A stretch of 64,000 bases of DNA, from assembly GCA_026981975.1 (NCBI GenBank), contig JALSHV010000015.1:1-64000 (forward strand). Direction: 5' to 3'. Positions 28,088-35,821 of the stretch are shown in pieces (position 1 is the stretch's first letter; each line of letters starts with the position of its first letter). Source of the DNA: Aquificaceae bacterium (GTDB lineage: Bacteria > Aquificota > Aquificia > Aquificales > Aquificaceae). The translations under genes were made by a program, and so were the position numbers. The notes under the pieces are model-generated. The model ran no database searches. It saw only the letters and a list, made by a program, of their open reading frames with translations, and was not told the origin of the DNA.

Positions 28088-28590
28088 CACTCAGCTTGAA
28101 CTACAAATTCCGTGAAATAAACGTTTCTCACCCCTCCCTGCACTAATATAGTATTAACCCTTTTTATAATTTCCAGTTTAAGCTGTTCTCTGCCTTCAGG
28201 GGAACGGAGTTCCCTAGAAGTCTTATTGGACAGTATTTCTATGATAGCATCTCTTAGTATAGGTTCTCTTTTTTGAACTTCAAGCACAACTTCCGGAGAG
28301 GAAACTTCTAAAGTAATTGAGACTCTTGCATACATAGTCATTTCAGGATCAGCCAAATTTACTATAAAGGAAGGTTCCAACTTATACATAACACCCACAG
28401 CTTCCGGAGGAACCGCAGGCTTGGGAACTTCTTCTTTTTTTTCTTCTTTTTTTGCAAATAAAAAGAAATAAGCGGTTCCACCAGCCCCTCCTAAAAGTAT
28501 GAGGAGAAGGAGGGCGATCAGGAGGAGCTTGCCCTTGCCTCCGCCGGTCTTCTCCTCCGTCTGTTGCGCCTCCCTCTCCTCGTCAGCCAT
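28087..28590 (-). CDS. fliL: Flagellar basal body protein FliL
   Basis: Single-pass protein around the stator ring that supports motor torque, 167 residues. A charged cytoplasmic tail, one helix (about 21-43, LLLIALLLLILLGGAGGTAYFFLF), a Lys/Glu/Pro linker and the periplasmic FliL domain (YKLEPSFIVNLADPE, SREGREQLK-like LRSPEGREQLKLEIIKRVN). The first 30 codons are strikingly GC-rich compared with everything around. fliM and fliN, which often follow fliL, are absent here; fliO follows directly. Confidence 0.93.
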   Translation of the reverse strand: MADEEREAQQTEEKTGGGKGKLLLIALLLLILLGGAGGTAYFFLFAKKEEKKEEVPKPAVPPEAVGVMYKLEPSFIVNLADPEMTMYARVSITLEVSSPEVVLEVQKREPILRDAIIEILSNKTSRELRSPEGREQLKLEIIKRVNTILVQGGVRNVYFTEFVVQAE

Positions 28591-28598
28591 GGCTCTTA

Positions 28599-30077
28599 TT
28601 ATCTAACAAGATTAACAGTTTCATCAAGTATAGTATTAGAAGTTGTTATAACCCTTGCGTTTGCCTGGTAAGCCCGCTGAGCTGTAATCAGGTTTATAAA
28701 TTCCTTAGCTATATCAACGTTGGACATCTCCAACATTCCCGATCTTACCTTTTCAGCACCTCCTGCTAATAATATAGTTGGTGTTGTTATAGATGTGTAG
28801 AGGTTTGCACCCTTTTTTGTGAGTTCTTCAGGATCGGTGAAAACCGCCACCGCTACTCTGTATAAAGGAAGAGATTTCCCGTTTGAATACACACCCACAA
28901 CAGAACCGTCTTCAGAAAGAACGTAAACGTCTATAAGATCTCCCTTAGCGTAACCGTCTTGCTCAAGAGTAATTACAAATTCCGCCGCATACTGATTTAC
29001 ATAAGAGTTCTGGATCAGATTAACATCAGTATCCGAAGAGGATTCATCTCCGAGAGACAGTATCATTCCCGGCACTGTTGTAAGCCCTTCTACTGTGTTG
29101 CCTAAGGTTCCACCTGAAGCTGTGCTTAAGGTATCATTGGCACCCGTTGTAACATCGGAAGGTGGATTAGCGTTATCAAACATCTGTAAAAAGAAGTAAG
29201 TTTTGCTTCCCAACGTAACAGCTTGAAAGCCCGGATTTACAGCCTGTGTATCATCTTGATCTATTTTTCCTGTAGCGGGGTCAAAAACTACGGTTTGGTA
29301 GTTGTAAGTGTTCCCTCCTGATGTTTCAAAACCAGAACGGTAAGCGTTTGATATGAGATTTTCGTAATTTCCGTCTCCGTCATAATCACTGAGTATAAAA
29401 ATACGCCATCTGTTAGAGCCTGTTTCTTTTTTGAAAAAAACGTCCGCTTGATATTCATTTCCTAAGCTATCGTATATGCTTATAGTGTATTTATAGTTGT
29501 AGGTGGTTGTGCTGTTAGGATCAAAAGGAGCTGTGGGAGCTATTGCTTCCGCATTTAAATTGGTAGGTTGTAGAAAATTAACCCTGCCTGTAGCCCTGGG
29601 GGGAAGCTGCTGTTGAACATGTATGCTTTCCAATCCTGTGCCTATAACTTCTCCTTTATCGTTGAGTTTAAAACCTTGAAGGTAAAATCCACCTGAAGTG
29701 ACCATATAACCATCTCTGCTAAGTCTGAACTGTCCGTCCCTTGTGTAAAAGCTCGCACCCGTTATAGGATCTTTGAGAATAAAAAGACCTCTGCCTTGAA
29801 TTGCAAGATCTGTATTAACACCAGTTTGTTTAAAGTTTCCTATGGTCCAGAATTTTTGAGTGCTATCCACTACCACACCAGCTCCGTAAGTGGTGGATTT
29901 TAGTGTTCCCGTAACTACATTTAAGCCTATGGTAACCTGAGATATGACATCTTGAAATAACGGTCTCTGAGCTTTAAAAGCTACAGTATTGACATTTGAA
30001 ATGTTGTCGGAAGTAACATCAATCCAAAAACGCGAAGCGTCCATTCCCGTTACAGCGTTGAAGAAACTCCTCAGCAT
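28599..30077 (-). CDS. flgE: Flagellar hook protein FlgE
   Basis: Builds the flexible hook joining basal body and filament; secreted through the export gate. 492 residues. N-terminal rod/hook motif FNAVTGMDASRFWIDVTSDN ISN-type sequence, central domains rich in Ser/Thr/Asn/Gly, and the C-terminal helix NVDIAKEFINLITAQRAYQA. It is longer than the E. coli protein (402), mainly in the middle. Start ATG lies 3 bp after the flgD stop. Confidence 0.95.
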   Translation of the reverse strand: MLRSFFNAVTGMDASRFWIDVTSDNISNVNTVAFKAQRPLFQDVISQVTIGLNVVTGTLKSTTYGAGVVVDSTQKFWTIGNFKQTGVNTDLAIQGRGLFILKDPITGASFYTRDGQFRLSRDGYMVTSGGFYLQGFKLNDKGEVIGTGLESIHVQQQLPPRATGRVNFLQPTNLNAEAIAPTAPFDPNSTTTYNYKYTISIYDSLGNEYQADVFFKKETGSNRWRIFILSDYDGDGNYENLISNAYRSGFETSGGNTYNYQTVVFDPATGKIDQDDTQAVNPGFQAVTLGSKTYFFLQMFDNANPPSDVTTGANDTLSTASGGTLGNTVEGLTTVPGMILSLGDESSSDTDVNLIQNSYVNQYAAEFVITLEQDGYAKGDLIDVYVLSEDGSVVGVYSNGKSLPLYRVAVAVFTDPEELTKKGANLYTSITTPTILLAGGAEKVRSGMLEMSNVDIAKEFINLITAQRAYQANARVITTSNTILDETVNLVR

Positions 30078-30079
30078 AT

Positions 30080-30712
30080 CTACACCCCCGCATAGATAAT
30101 TCTGGAAGCAGAAATCTGTCTACCAGAGAGCAGATCCAGCATAAGCTCTCCGTCTATAATGCCTGCGGATTGGACTGTATCTTTAAAGCCCAACTTCCAG
30201 TTGAGAAGTTGAGTATCCCCTTTAAAGAGTTCTACTTTAAACTGTCCCTTAGGAAGATCAGATATGTCCAGTGGGTTGAGTCCTTTTTCCAAATCCACAG
30301 TTAACTCCTTTATAACTTCTTCCCCATCGTAAATTTTTACTTTTACATCTTTGAGTTTTTCAGCAGATAGTATGTAGTATTCTCCACCTTTTACGTTGTC
30401 CAAAATATCGGTTTCAAAGATAAAGTTCTTTCCTATCATGCTTAAACTTTGCATAAAAGTCATTTGGTTCATCCAAAGGGAAAGATTTTTTAGAAAGAAT
30501 TTCATGTCAGTGTAAAAGCGTATTTGATTTAGTCTAACTACATCTTCAATGGATTTGGAAAGATCCTGCTGTCTGAAGGGATCTTGAAATTTGAGAGTTT
30601 CTAAGTAAATCTTCATAAAGTCTGTGGTAGATAGATTATCAAAGGATTGCACATAGTCCGGACCTACTACCTGCGGTTCTTTTACCTTTAAAGATTCTCC
30701 TGAATTGATCAT
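30080..30712 (-). CDS. flgD: Flagellar hook cap / scaffold protein FlgD
   Basis: Capping protein needed for hook polymerisation. 210 residues; the conserved N-terminal part reads TTDFMKIYLETLKFQDPFRQQD, followed by VVRLNQIRFYTDM and a C-terminal Ig/tudor-like region that includes DISDLPKGQFKVELFKGD. Identification relies mostly on the N-terminal motif and on the following flgE. Its start overlaps the stop of the AbrB-type gene by 4 bp (ATGA). Confidence 0.9.
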   Translation of the reverse strand: MINSGESLKVKEPQVVGPDYVQSFDNLSTTDFMKIYLETLKFQDPFRQQDLSKSIEDVVRLNQIRFYTDMKFFLKNLSLWMNQMTFMQSLSMIGKNFIFETDILDNVKGGEYYILSAEKLKDVKVKIYDGEEVIKELTVDLEKGLNPLDISDLPKGQFKVELFKGDTQLLNWKLGFKDTVQSAGIIDGELMLDLLSGRQISASRIIYAGV

Positions 30713-30960
30713 TTCCTTCCTCCCTGTTTCGCTCTTATTTCCTGAGCCAGTATTTCCTTAAAGGTTTTAGCTTCTGTTCTTGTTTCCCTTCCGGAAAGAA
30801 CTCCCTTCAGATCGTATATTCTCTTCTCCTTGCGCAGGATCACTTCTTTATCCTTTACTTCTACTTTGAGAATATCTCCTTCCTTTACTCCTAATCTCTT
30901 CCTGATATCACTGGGAAGAGCTATTAAGCCTCTTGCCATTACCTTTACAATATCCTCCAT
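30709..30960 (-). CDS. AbrB/MazE-type swapped-hairpin protein, putative antitoxin
   Basis: An 83-residue DNA-binding protein with the SpoVT/AbrB fold: VMARGLIALPSDIRKRLGVKEGDILKVEVKDKE is the typical beta-hairpin/helix unit, followed by a charged C-terminal tail (about 45-83) that could bind a toxin. The track begins at a TTG (30999); the ATG at 30960 gives the normal family N-terminus and has TATTTA 9 bp upstream with TTGAAA as -35. It is divergent from a PIN-domain gene and translationally coupled to flgD. Function as antitoxin and autorepressor is inference from fold and neighbour. Confidence 0.8.
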   Translation of the reverse strand: MEDIVKVMARGLIALPSDIRKRLGVKEGDILKVEVKDKEVILRKEKRIYDLKGVLSGRETRTEAKTFKEILAQEIRAKQGGRK

Positions 30961-30969
30961 GACTTTATA

Positions 30970-30999
30970 TAAATATCGGATCATTGTTGAAATTTTCAA
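30970..30999 (-). promoter_or_regulatory. Promoter of AbrB-flgD transcript
   Basis: TTGAAA (30999-30994), 18-bp spacer, TATTTA (30975-30970), then 9 bp to the ATG at 30960. The predicted start site is about at the start codon, so the mRNA would be nearly leaderless. Because the AbrB gene overlaps flgD, this promoter may also drive flgD and the hook and export genes behind it. Confidence 0.5.
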
Positions 31000-31012
31000 G
31001 CATCATGTAAGA

Positions 31013-31032
31013 TAAAATGTCTTGACATTTTA
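31013..31032. promoter_or_regulatory. 20-bp palindrome, likely AbrB operator
   Basis: TAAAATGTC-TT-GACATTTTA is an inverted repeat with two perfect 9-bp arms and a 2-bp centre. It lies between the divergent AbrB and PIN genes, overlaps the -35 box of the PIN promoter and is 13 bp from the -35 of the AbrB promoter. Dimeric AbrB/MazE-type proteins bind such sites. Binding would directly block the toxin-gene promoter. Only the symmetry is seen; the binding partner is inferred. Confidence 0.65.
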
Positions 31033-31048
31033 GTTTGTTTGATACAAT
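31022..31048 (+). promoter_or_regulatory. Promoter of the PIN-domain gene
   Basis: A perfect -35 TTGACA (31022-31027) and TACAAT (31043-31048) with a short 15-bp spacer. The GTG start at 31057 is 8 bp after the -10 box, so the transcript would be leaderless or nearly so. The -35 box is embedded in the palindrome 31013-31032. Confidence 0.55.
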
Positions 31049-31056
31049 TTATTATC

Positions 31057-31452
31057 GTGAAGCTACTTGACAGCACTGTTCTTTTAGAATTCTTCTGCGG
31101 TTCTGAAGAAAGAATAAATAGAATAGACAAATTGTTTAGGAATTTGGAGAGAAGGAAGGAAAAACTTTTAATAACCCAAGAAGTTATAACAGAACTGATT
31201 TACTATTTAGAAGTAGTTTACAAATGGGAACGGGAAGTTATAGCTGATATAGTTAACACAATTCTGAAAGACAGTTTGTTCAGTGTGGAGAATCGGGAAA
31301 CTATACAAAGAGCGCTCATAGTATATCTGAAAGCAGGTTTAAGTTTTATGGATTCCCTTAAAACTGCAAAGGCTGAAAGTAAGAAAGTTAAAGAGGCTGT
31401 TTCCTACAACAAAAGGTTTGAAAAAGCAAAAATTAGAGTTATTCACCCCTAA
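31057..31452 (+). CDS. PIN-domain ribonuclease, putative toxin (VapC-like)
   Basis: A 131-residue PIN-fold protein. The acidic residues expected in the active site are D5 (KLLDSTVLLEFF), E46 (VITELIYY) and D99 (LSFMDSLKTAKAES); the fourth position is Asn (N118 in SYNKRF) instead of Asp. The GTG at 31057 is preferred over the TTG at 31039 because it puts the first Asp at residue 5 as usual. It is divergent from an AbrB-type gene and ends 14 bp inside the 3' end of fliI. Toxin activity is inference. Confidence 0.75.
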   Translation: MKLLDSTVLLEFFCGSEERINRIDKLFRNLERRKEKLLITQEVITELIYYLEVVYKWEREVIADIVNTILKDSLFSVENRETIQRALIVYLKAGLSFMDSLKTAKAESKKVKEAVSYNKRFEKAKIRVIHP

Positions 31453-32725
31453 GAGCTGAATAGAGCTTTCTTAGATCCTCTACACTTTCGGAAAAAGAAA
31501 CACCTACTTTGTAATTCTGTTTAAAAAAGTTATCTATAAGATCCTTATTTTCAATAACTTTATCTACCGCTAAATTTGAACCTTTTTTATACAAACCAAG
31601 ATTTACCAAATCCTCCATTGATTCAAAAGAGTTCAACAGTTCCCTTACATACATAGCCATAGTTATATGTTCTTCAGAAACAAGACGGGGCATAAGTCTT
31701 GAAAGGCTTCTCACAGGATCAACAGCAGGAAATATACCAGCATTAGCACGTTTACGGGATAAGACTATATGTCCATCAAACATTCCCACAAGAGCATCAG
31801 CAACAGGATCTAATGTAATATCATCTCCTTCTACCAAGACGCTGAATATTCCCGTAATACTACCCCCTTTTTTAAAATTTCCACAGCTTTCCACTATATT
31901 CGCCATCATGTGGAATACGGAAGGAGTATATCCTTTAAGAGTAGGGGGTTCTCCGGCAGTTAACCCTATTTCTCTCTGAGCCATAGCAAAGCGTGTTATA
32001 GAGTCCATAACAAGCAACACGTCAGCACCTTTTTGAGCGAAATAACGGGCATGAACAATTGCACTCAACGCCCCCTTTACTTTAACAACAGGCGGTTCAT
32101 CTGCAGTAGAGACAACAACTATACTTTTTTTAAGTCCTTCTCCTAAAACGTCTTCTATAAACTCTCTTACTTCCCTTCCTCTTTCACCTATAAGTGCCAA
32201 TACAACAACGTCCGCAGCACTGTAGTTAGTTATCATTCCCAGAAGTGTGCTTTTTCCCACTCCCGCTCCTGCGAATATTCCTATTTTCTGTCCTTTGCCT
32301 AAGGTAAAAAGAGCGTTTATAGATCTTATTCCTGTATCAAATACTTCTTTTATTCTTTCTCTGTCTAAGGGATTTATAGAGAAAAGTTCTATAGGGAGTT
32401 TCTCAGCTGTGTATATGGGAGTTCCATCTAAGGGTTTGCCAAAGGGATCAACCACTTTACCCAAAAGTATTTCACCTGTGGAAGTTGAAACGTGTTCACT
32501 CCTTACAAGAACTCTGTCACCAGGTTTTATACCCGATAGTTTACCGTAAGGCATTACTATGCATCTGTCTTCGTTAAAACCTATAACTTCTCCGTATATA
32601 CTCTCTCCGAAGGAAGGAAATATCTCCACCATATCTCCCGTAGCACTGCCAGGATTGTAAGCTTCAAGGTATATACCGCTGACTTTTACAATTTTTCCGT
32701 ATATTTTAACTCCTTTTAAGGACAC
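31439..32725 (-). CDS. fliI: Flagellar export ATPase FliI
   Basis: Hexameric ATPase that feeds substrates to the flagellar export gate. 428 residues with Walker A GAGVGKST (about 153-160), GERGREVREFI, Walker B LLVMDSITRFAMAQRE and VEGDDITLDPVADA. The start is a GTG that overlaps fliH by 20 bp; no ATG nearby fits. fliJ and fliK, which usually follow, are absent; the PIN/AbrB pair lies there instead. Confidence 0.96.
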   Translation of the reverse strand: MSLKGVKIYGKIVKVSGIYLEAYNPGSATGDMVEIFPSFGESIYGEVIGFNEDRCIVMPYGKLSGIKPGDRVLVRSEHVSTSTGEILLGKVVDPFGKPLDGTPIYTAEKLPIELFSINPLDRERIKEVFDTGIRSINALFTLGKGQKIGIFAGAGVGKSTLLGMITNYSAADVVVLALIGERGREVREFIEDVLGEGLKKSIVVVSTADEPPVVKVKGALSAIVHARYFAQKGADVLLVMDSITRFAMAQREIGLTAGEPPTLKGYTPSVFHMMANIVESCGNFKKGGSITGIFSVLVEGDDITLDPVADALVGMFDGHIVLSRKRANAGIFPAVDPVRSLSRLMPRLVSEEHITMAMYVRELLNSFESMEDLVNLGLYKKGSNLAVDKVIENKDLIDNFFKQNYKVGVSFSESVEDLRKLYSALRGE

Positions 32726-33386
32726 GTTTTACAACCTCTCTAAAGATTTCTTCAAGTATCTCTCCCTCTTTTCTCTCTATGATAAACTTGGGAGTTTCCA
32801 CTCTTATTTCCCCCCGTGAAAGGTTGGGATCTGAAGTTATTTCCACTTCAACCCTGTCACTTAGCTTCTCGTCAACTGTTCCTACAAATTCGTAAGCTCT
32901 GTCTATATCTGTTGGATTTAAGAATATCTTCACACTCCCTTTCAAATCTATTGATCCGCTGAATATCTCTTCAAGTATTCTGGTTATAACTTCTTCCTTA
33001 GGAAGCACATCTGTCATAAGGAATTCTTTCAGAACCGCCAGTGCTATTTGAACCATGTCATTCCTGAGTTTGTCCTTTACTTCTGTAAGTTGTGATTTCA
33101 GCTTCTTTTCAAGTTCCGCTATCATCTTGAACACTGTTTCCCTGCTTTCTAATTGTCTACTTTTATCAGTAAGTTCTTTTTCTTTTTGTTTGATAATCTC
33201 TTCCAACTCTTTTAACTTTTCACGAAGTATGCGATTCTCTTCTCTGAGCTTAGTAACTTCCTGCCGTGCAAGGGAAAGTTCCTCCTGTAGTTTTCTCTTC
33301 TCCTTTTCATCCTTCTCTGCACTATCTTGAAAAGAAGTTAACCGTTCAAGAGAAGTGCTGAATATAGGTCTAAAATCCTTAGACAT
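32706..33386 (-). CDS. fliH: Flagellar assembly protein FliH
   Basis: Regulator and stator of the FliI ATPase. 226 residues: a long charged coiled coil (about 20-110, many Lys/Glu/Arg heptads) and a C-terminal domain with VKIFLNPTDIDRAYEFV, ITSDPNLSRGEIRVETPKFIIE resembling FliH/YscL and the ATP synthase delta/b region. Position between fliG and fliI supports it. Overlaps fliG by 8 bp. Confidence 0.9.
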   Translation of the reverse strand: MSKDFRPIFSTSLERLTSFQDSAEKDEKEKRKLQEELSLARQEVTKLREENRILREKLKELEEIIKQKEKELTDKSRQLESRETVFKMIAELEKKLKSQLTEVKDKLRNDMVQIALAVLKEFLMTDVLPKEEVITRILEEIFSGSIDLKGSVKIFLNPTDIDRAYEFVGTVDEKLSDRVEVEITSDPNLSRGEIRVETPKFIIERKEGEILEEIFREVVKRVLKRS

Positions 33387-34386
33387 AAGCTTCTTCTCCT
33401 CCCAGTTCTATTTTACCCTCATCTATTAGCTTCCTTATAACCGCTACAACCTGTTTCTGCGCTCTTTCCACTTCACTTTTCTTGACAGGTCCTAAAGCTT
33501 CCATATCTTCTTGCATTATCTTCGCCGCTCTTTTGGACATGTTGGAGAAAAACTTATCCTTTATATCCTCAGGCGCACCCTTAAGGGCTATTATCAACGT
33601 ATTTTTATCAACAGCCTTGAGAACTTCTATTATTGCTCTGTTGTCAAGCTTACGTATATCTTCAAAGGTAAACATCTTTTCCCTTATTCTTTCCTCAAGA
33701 GTTGGATCCTCCTCTCCTATTTTGCGAAGAAGGTTTTCCGCACTTTCTTTATCCAACATGTTCATCAATTCCGCTGCAATAGCTACTCCTTCTTGCTTCT
33801 TTATCCCTCCGCCTATACCTAAGACCTTTATCTCTTCCGTTACAGTCTCTATGAGTTCTCTTAGAAACTGAGGAGAAACGTTCTCAAGAGTTGCTATTCT
33901 TTTAACTACTTCAAAACGGAGATTTTCAGGAAGCCATTGAAGAATATCCGCCGCTTTCCGAGGAGTAAGTTGGGAAAGCAAAACAGCAAGGGTCTGGGGA
34001 TGTTCGTTTTTTATAAGTCCTGCGAGAACTCTGGTGTCTATCTTCTCAAGCTGTTCAAGTCCCTCCGCAACTCCCGCAGATCCTATAAGACTTTTTATCC
34101 TTTCATAAACCTCTGGTGGAAGAACTCCTTGAAGCTGTTCTAAAAGAGTTTCTAAATTGGAATACTGAGTAGCTACATAGCTGAAATCTTCCAAGAATTC
34201 TCTAACAGAGGTTTCTATATCTGAAGCAGTTAAATCCTTAAGACGTGCAGCTGTTAAAAATATCTTCTGAATTTCTTCTTCTGTCAGCTCCTTTAGAATT
34301 TTAGCCGCCACATCGGGAGGCATTGACATAAGGAGAATTGCAGCTTTTTCAACTTTTGATAAGTCCCTTCTGGTTGTTTCAGCCAT
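33379..34386 (-). CDS. fliG: Flagellar motor switch protein FliG
   Basis: Rotor protein that transmits torque and switching. 335 residues, full length. N-domain KVEKAAILLMSMPPDVAAKIL, middle-domain KNEHPQTLAVLLSQLTPRKAADIL and the C-domain with FTFEDIRKLDNRAIIEVL and LGPVKKSEVERAQKQVV, which carry the charged torque residues. fliF, normally upstream, is not here; an frdB-like gene precedes it by 9 bp. Confidence 0.97.
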   Translation of the reverse strand: MAETTRRDLSKVEKAAILLMSMPPDVAAKILKELTEEEIQKIFLTAARLKDLTASDIETSVREFLEDFSYVATQYSNLETLLEQLQGVLPPEVYERIKSLIGSAGVAEGLEQLEKIDTRVLAGLIKNEHPQTLAVLLSQLTPRKAADILQWLPENLRFEVVKRIATLENVSPQFLRELIETVTEEIKVLGIGGGIKKQEGVAIAAELMNMLDKESAENLLRKIGEEDPTLEERIREKMFTFEDIRKLDNRAIIEVLKAVDKNTLIIALKGAPEDIKDKFFSNMSKRAAKIMQEDMEALGPVKKSEVERAQKQVVAVIRKLIDEGKIELGGEEAYV

Positions 34387-34395
34387 ATTTAAATA

Positions 34396-35094
34396 TTAAA
34401 ACTCTAAAAAACCGAAATCCTGTTTTTCCTTTTGAAGAAAACCCTTCTGCTTTAATTGTGTTTCCATCAAAGTTATCCACTTTTCCGGCATACAACCCTT
34501 AGGACAAAAGAGGTTGCAGTTTCCACAATGCACACACTGCTGAATGTTGAGATCCGCAATATCCTTTAATCTTTCTTTCTTTTTATCCCGTGGATCTTTA
34601 AGTAGAGAATAGAGTTTGTTGAAAATCAAAGGTCCCCCAAAATTCTTCCCCTCTGAAATAGGAGGGCATACGCTGTTGCATATACCACATAGAATACAGT
34701 CTCTTGGTCTTTCTACTCCTGCAAGATCTGCGGCTTTCAAAGGCTGATTTTTATCAAAGGCGAATATCCAAGCTTTCGCTTTTTTAAAATCTTTAAAAAG
34801 TTCATCGTGAGATACAACTAAATCCTTAATATTTGGAAGATTATCCACAGGTTCTATTAACAATTCTTTTCCTTCCGCACGGGTAGAACAAGCTAAGCGG
34901 TGTTCCCCGTTTATCTTAACGGCACATGTTCCGCATATACTTGATCTACACATAATCCTGAAAGAAAGAGTGGGATCTTTTTCCTCTTTTATTTTGCACA
35001 GAATCTCAAGAACAGTTGCACCTTTTGAAACATGCAGTTCATACTCTTCAAGAAAGTATTTACCTTCTTTAAAGCGCTTTATCTTAACTTTCAC
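34396..35094 (-). CDS. frdB: Fumarate reductase / succinate dehydrogenase iron-sulfur subunit
   Basis: Electron-transfer subunit of 232 residues. A plant-type ferredoxin domain binds [2Fe-2S] (CRSSICGTC, then a fourth Cys in LACSTR), and a C-terminal domain binds [4Fe-4S] and [3Fe-4S] clusters (CILCGICNSVCP and CVHCGNCNLFCPKGC). It should pass electrons to or from a flavoprotein subunit that is not encoded nearby. In reductive-TCA autotrophs of this group it would serve fumarate reduction (inference). GTG start, overlapping the ABC ATPase gene by 11 bp. A heterodisulfide-reductase-like or other SdhB paralogue is an alternative. Confidence 0.85.
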   Translation of the reverse strand: MKVKIKRFKEGKYFLEEYELHVSKGATVLEILCKIKEEKDPTLSFRIMCRSSICGTCAVKINGEHRLACSTRAEGKELLIEPVDNLPNIKDLVVSHDELFKDFKKAKAWIFAFDKNQPLKAADLAGVERPRDCILCGICNSVCPPISEGKNFGGPLIFNKLYSLLKDPRDKKKERLKDIADLNIQQCVHCGNCNLFCPKGCMPEKWITLMETQLKQKGFLQKEKQDFGFLEF

Positions 35095-35818
35095 AGCCGA
35101 CTCCCTTATTATACTTTTCTCCGAGATAGGCTTTGATTACTTCCTCATTTTTAGCCATATCCTGAGGATTACCGTCAAATATAAGCTTTCCTTCACTGAG
35201 AACAACAACTCTTTCTGTAAGTTGGAAAAGAGCTTTAAGAACGTGTTCTACAAGAATAACGGTTATACCTTTTTCCGCATTCATATTTAGGATAAGCTCC
35301 ACAATTTCCTTTATTGAAACCGGATTCAAACCCGCAAAGATTTCGTCCAACAGTAAAATCTTAGGGGAAAGTGCTAAAGCACGTGCTAACTCAAGACGCT
35401 TACGCTGTGCCAAGGACAGAGAACCTGCCAACTCTTCTTTTTTATTAAAAAGTCCAACAGATTCCAGTATTGCATAGGCAACTTCCTTTTCCGCTTTTAA
35501 AGGAGAACCGTAGTAAAGAGGTATCATTACATTTTCCAAAACTGACAGATTTTCAAAAAGGCGGGTAATTTGAAAGGTTCTGCCTATGCCGATTCTTGCT
35601 CTTTTATACAAAGGTATTCGGACTAAACTTCTACCTTCAAGAAGAATATCCCCTTTATCAGGAACTACAATCCCGCTTATAACATTCAGTAGTGTCGTTT
35701 TCCCAGAACCGTTTGGACCTACTATACCGAGTATTTCCCCTTTCTCTACGGAAAAAGTTACGTTTTTTAATACTTTATTACCTCCAAAGTTTTTGGAAAT
35801 TTCTTTTACTTCTAACAT
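35084..35818 (-). CDS. ABC transporter ATPase, LivG-like
   Basis: Cytoplasmic ATPase, 244 residues, closest in style to branched-chain amino acid importer LivG: Walker A GPNGSGKTT, IGIGRTFQITRLFENLSVLENV, signature SLSLAQRKRLELARALAL (non-canonical LSLAQ in place of LSGGQ), Walker B ILLLDEIFAGLNP and switch VEHV. No permease, binding protein or LivF gene is near, so it is an orphan here; partners may lie elsewhere. Confidence 0.88.
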   Translation of the reverse strand: MLEVKEISKNFGGNKVLKNVTFSVEKGEILGIVGPNGSGKTTLLNVISGIVVPDKGDILLEGRSLVRIPLYKRARIGIGRTFQITRLFENLSVLENVMIPLYYGSPLKAEKEVAYAILESVGLFNKKEELAGSLSLAQRKRLELARALALSPKILLLDEIFAGLNPVSIKEIVELILNMNAEKGITVILVEHVLKALFQLTERVVVLSEGKLIFDGNPQDMAKNEEVIKAYLGEKYNKGVGCES

Positions 35819-35821
35819 AAT

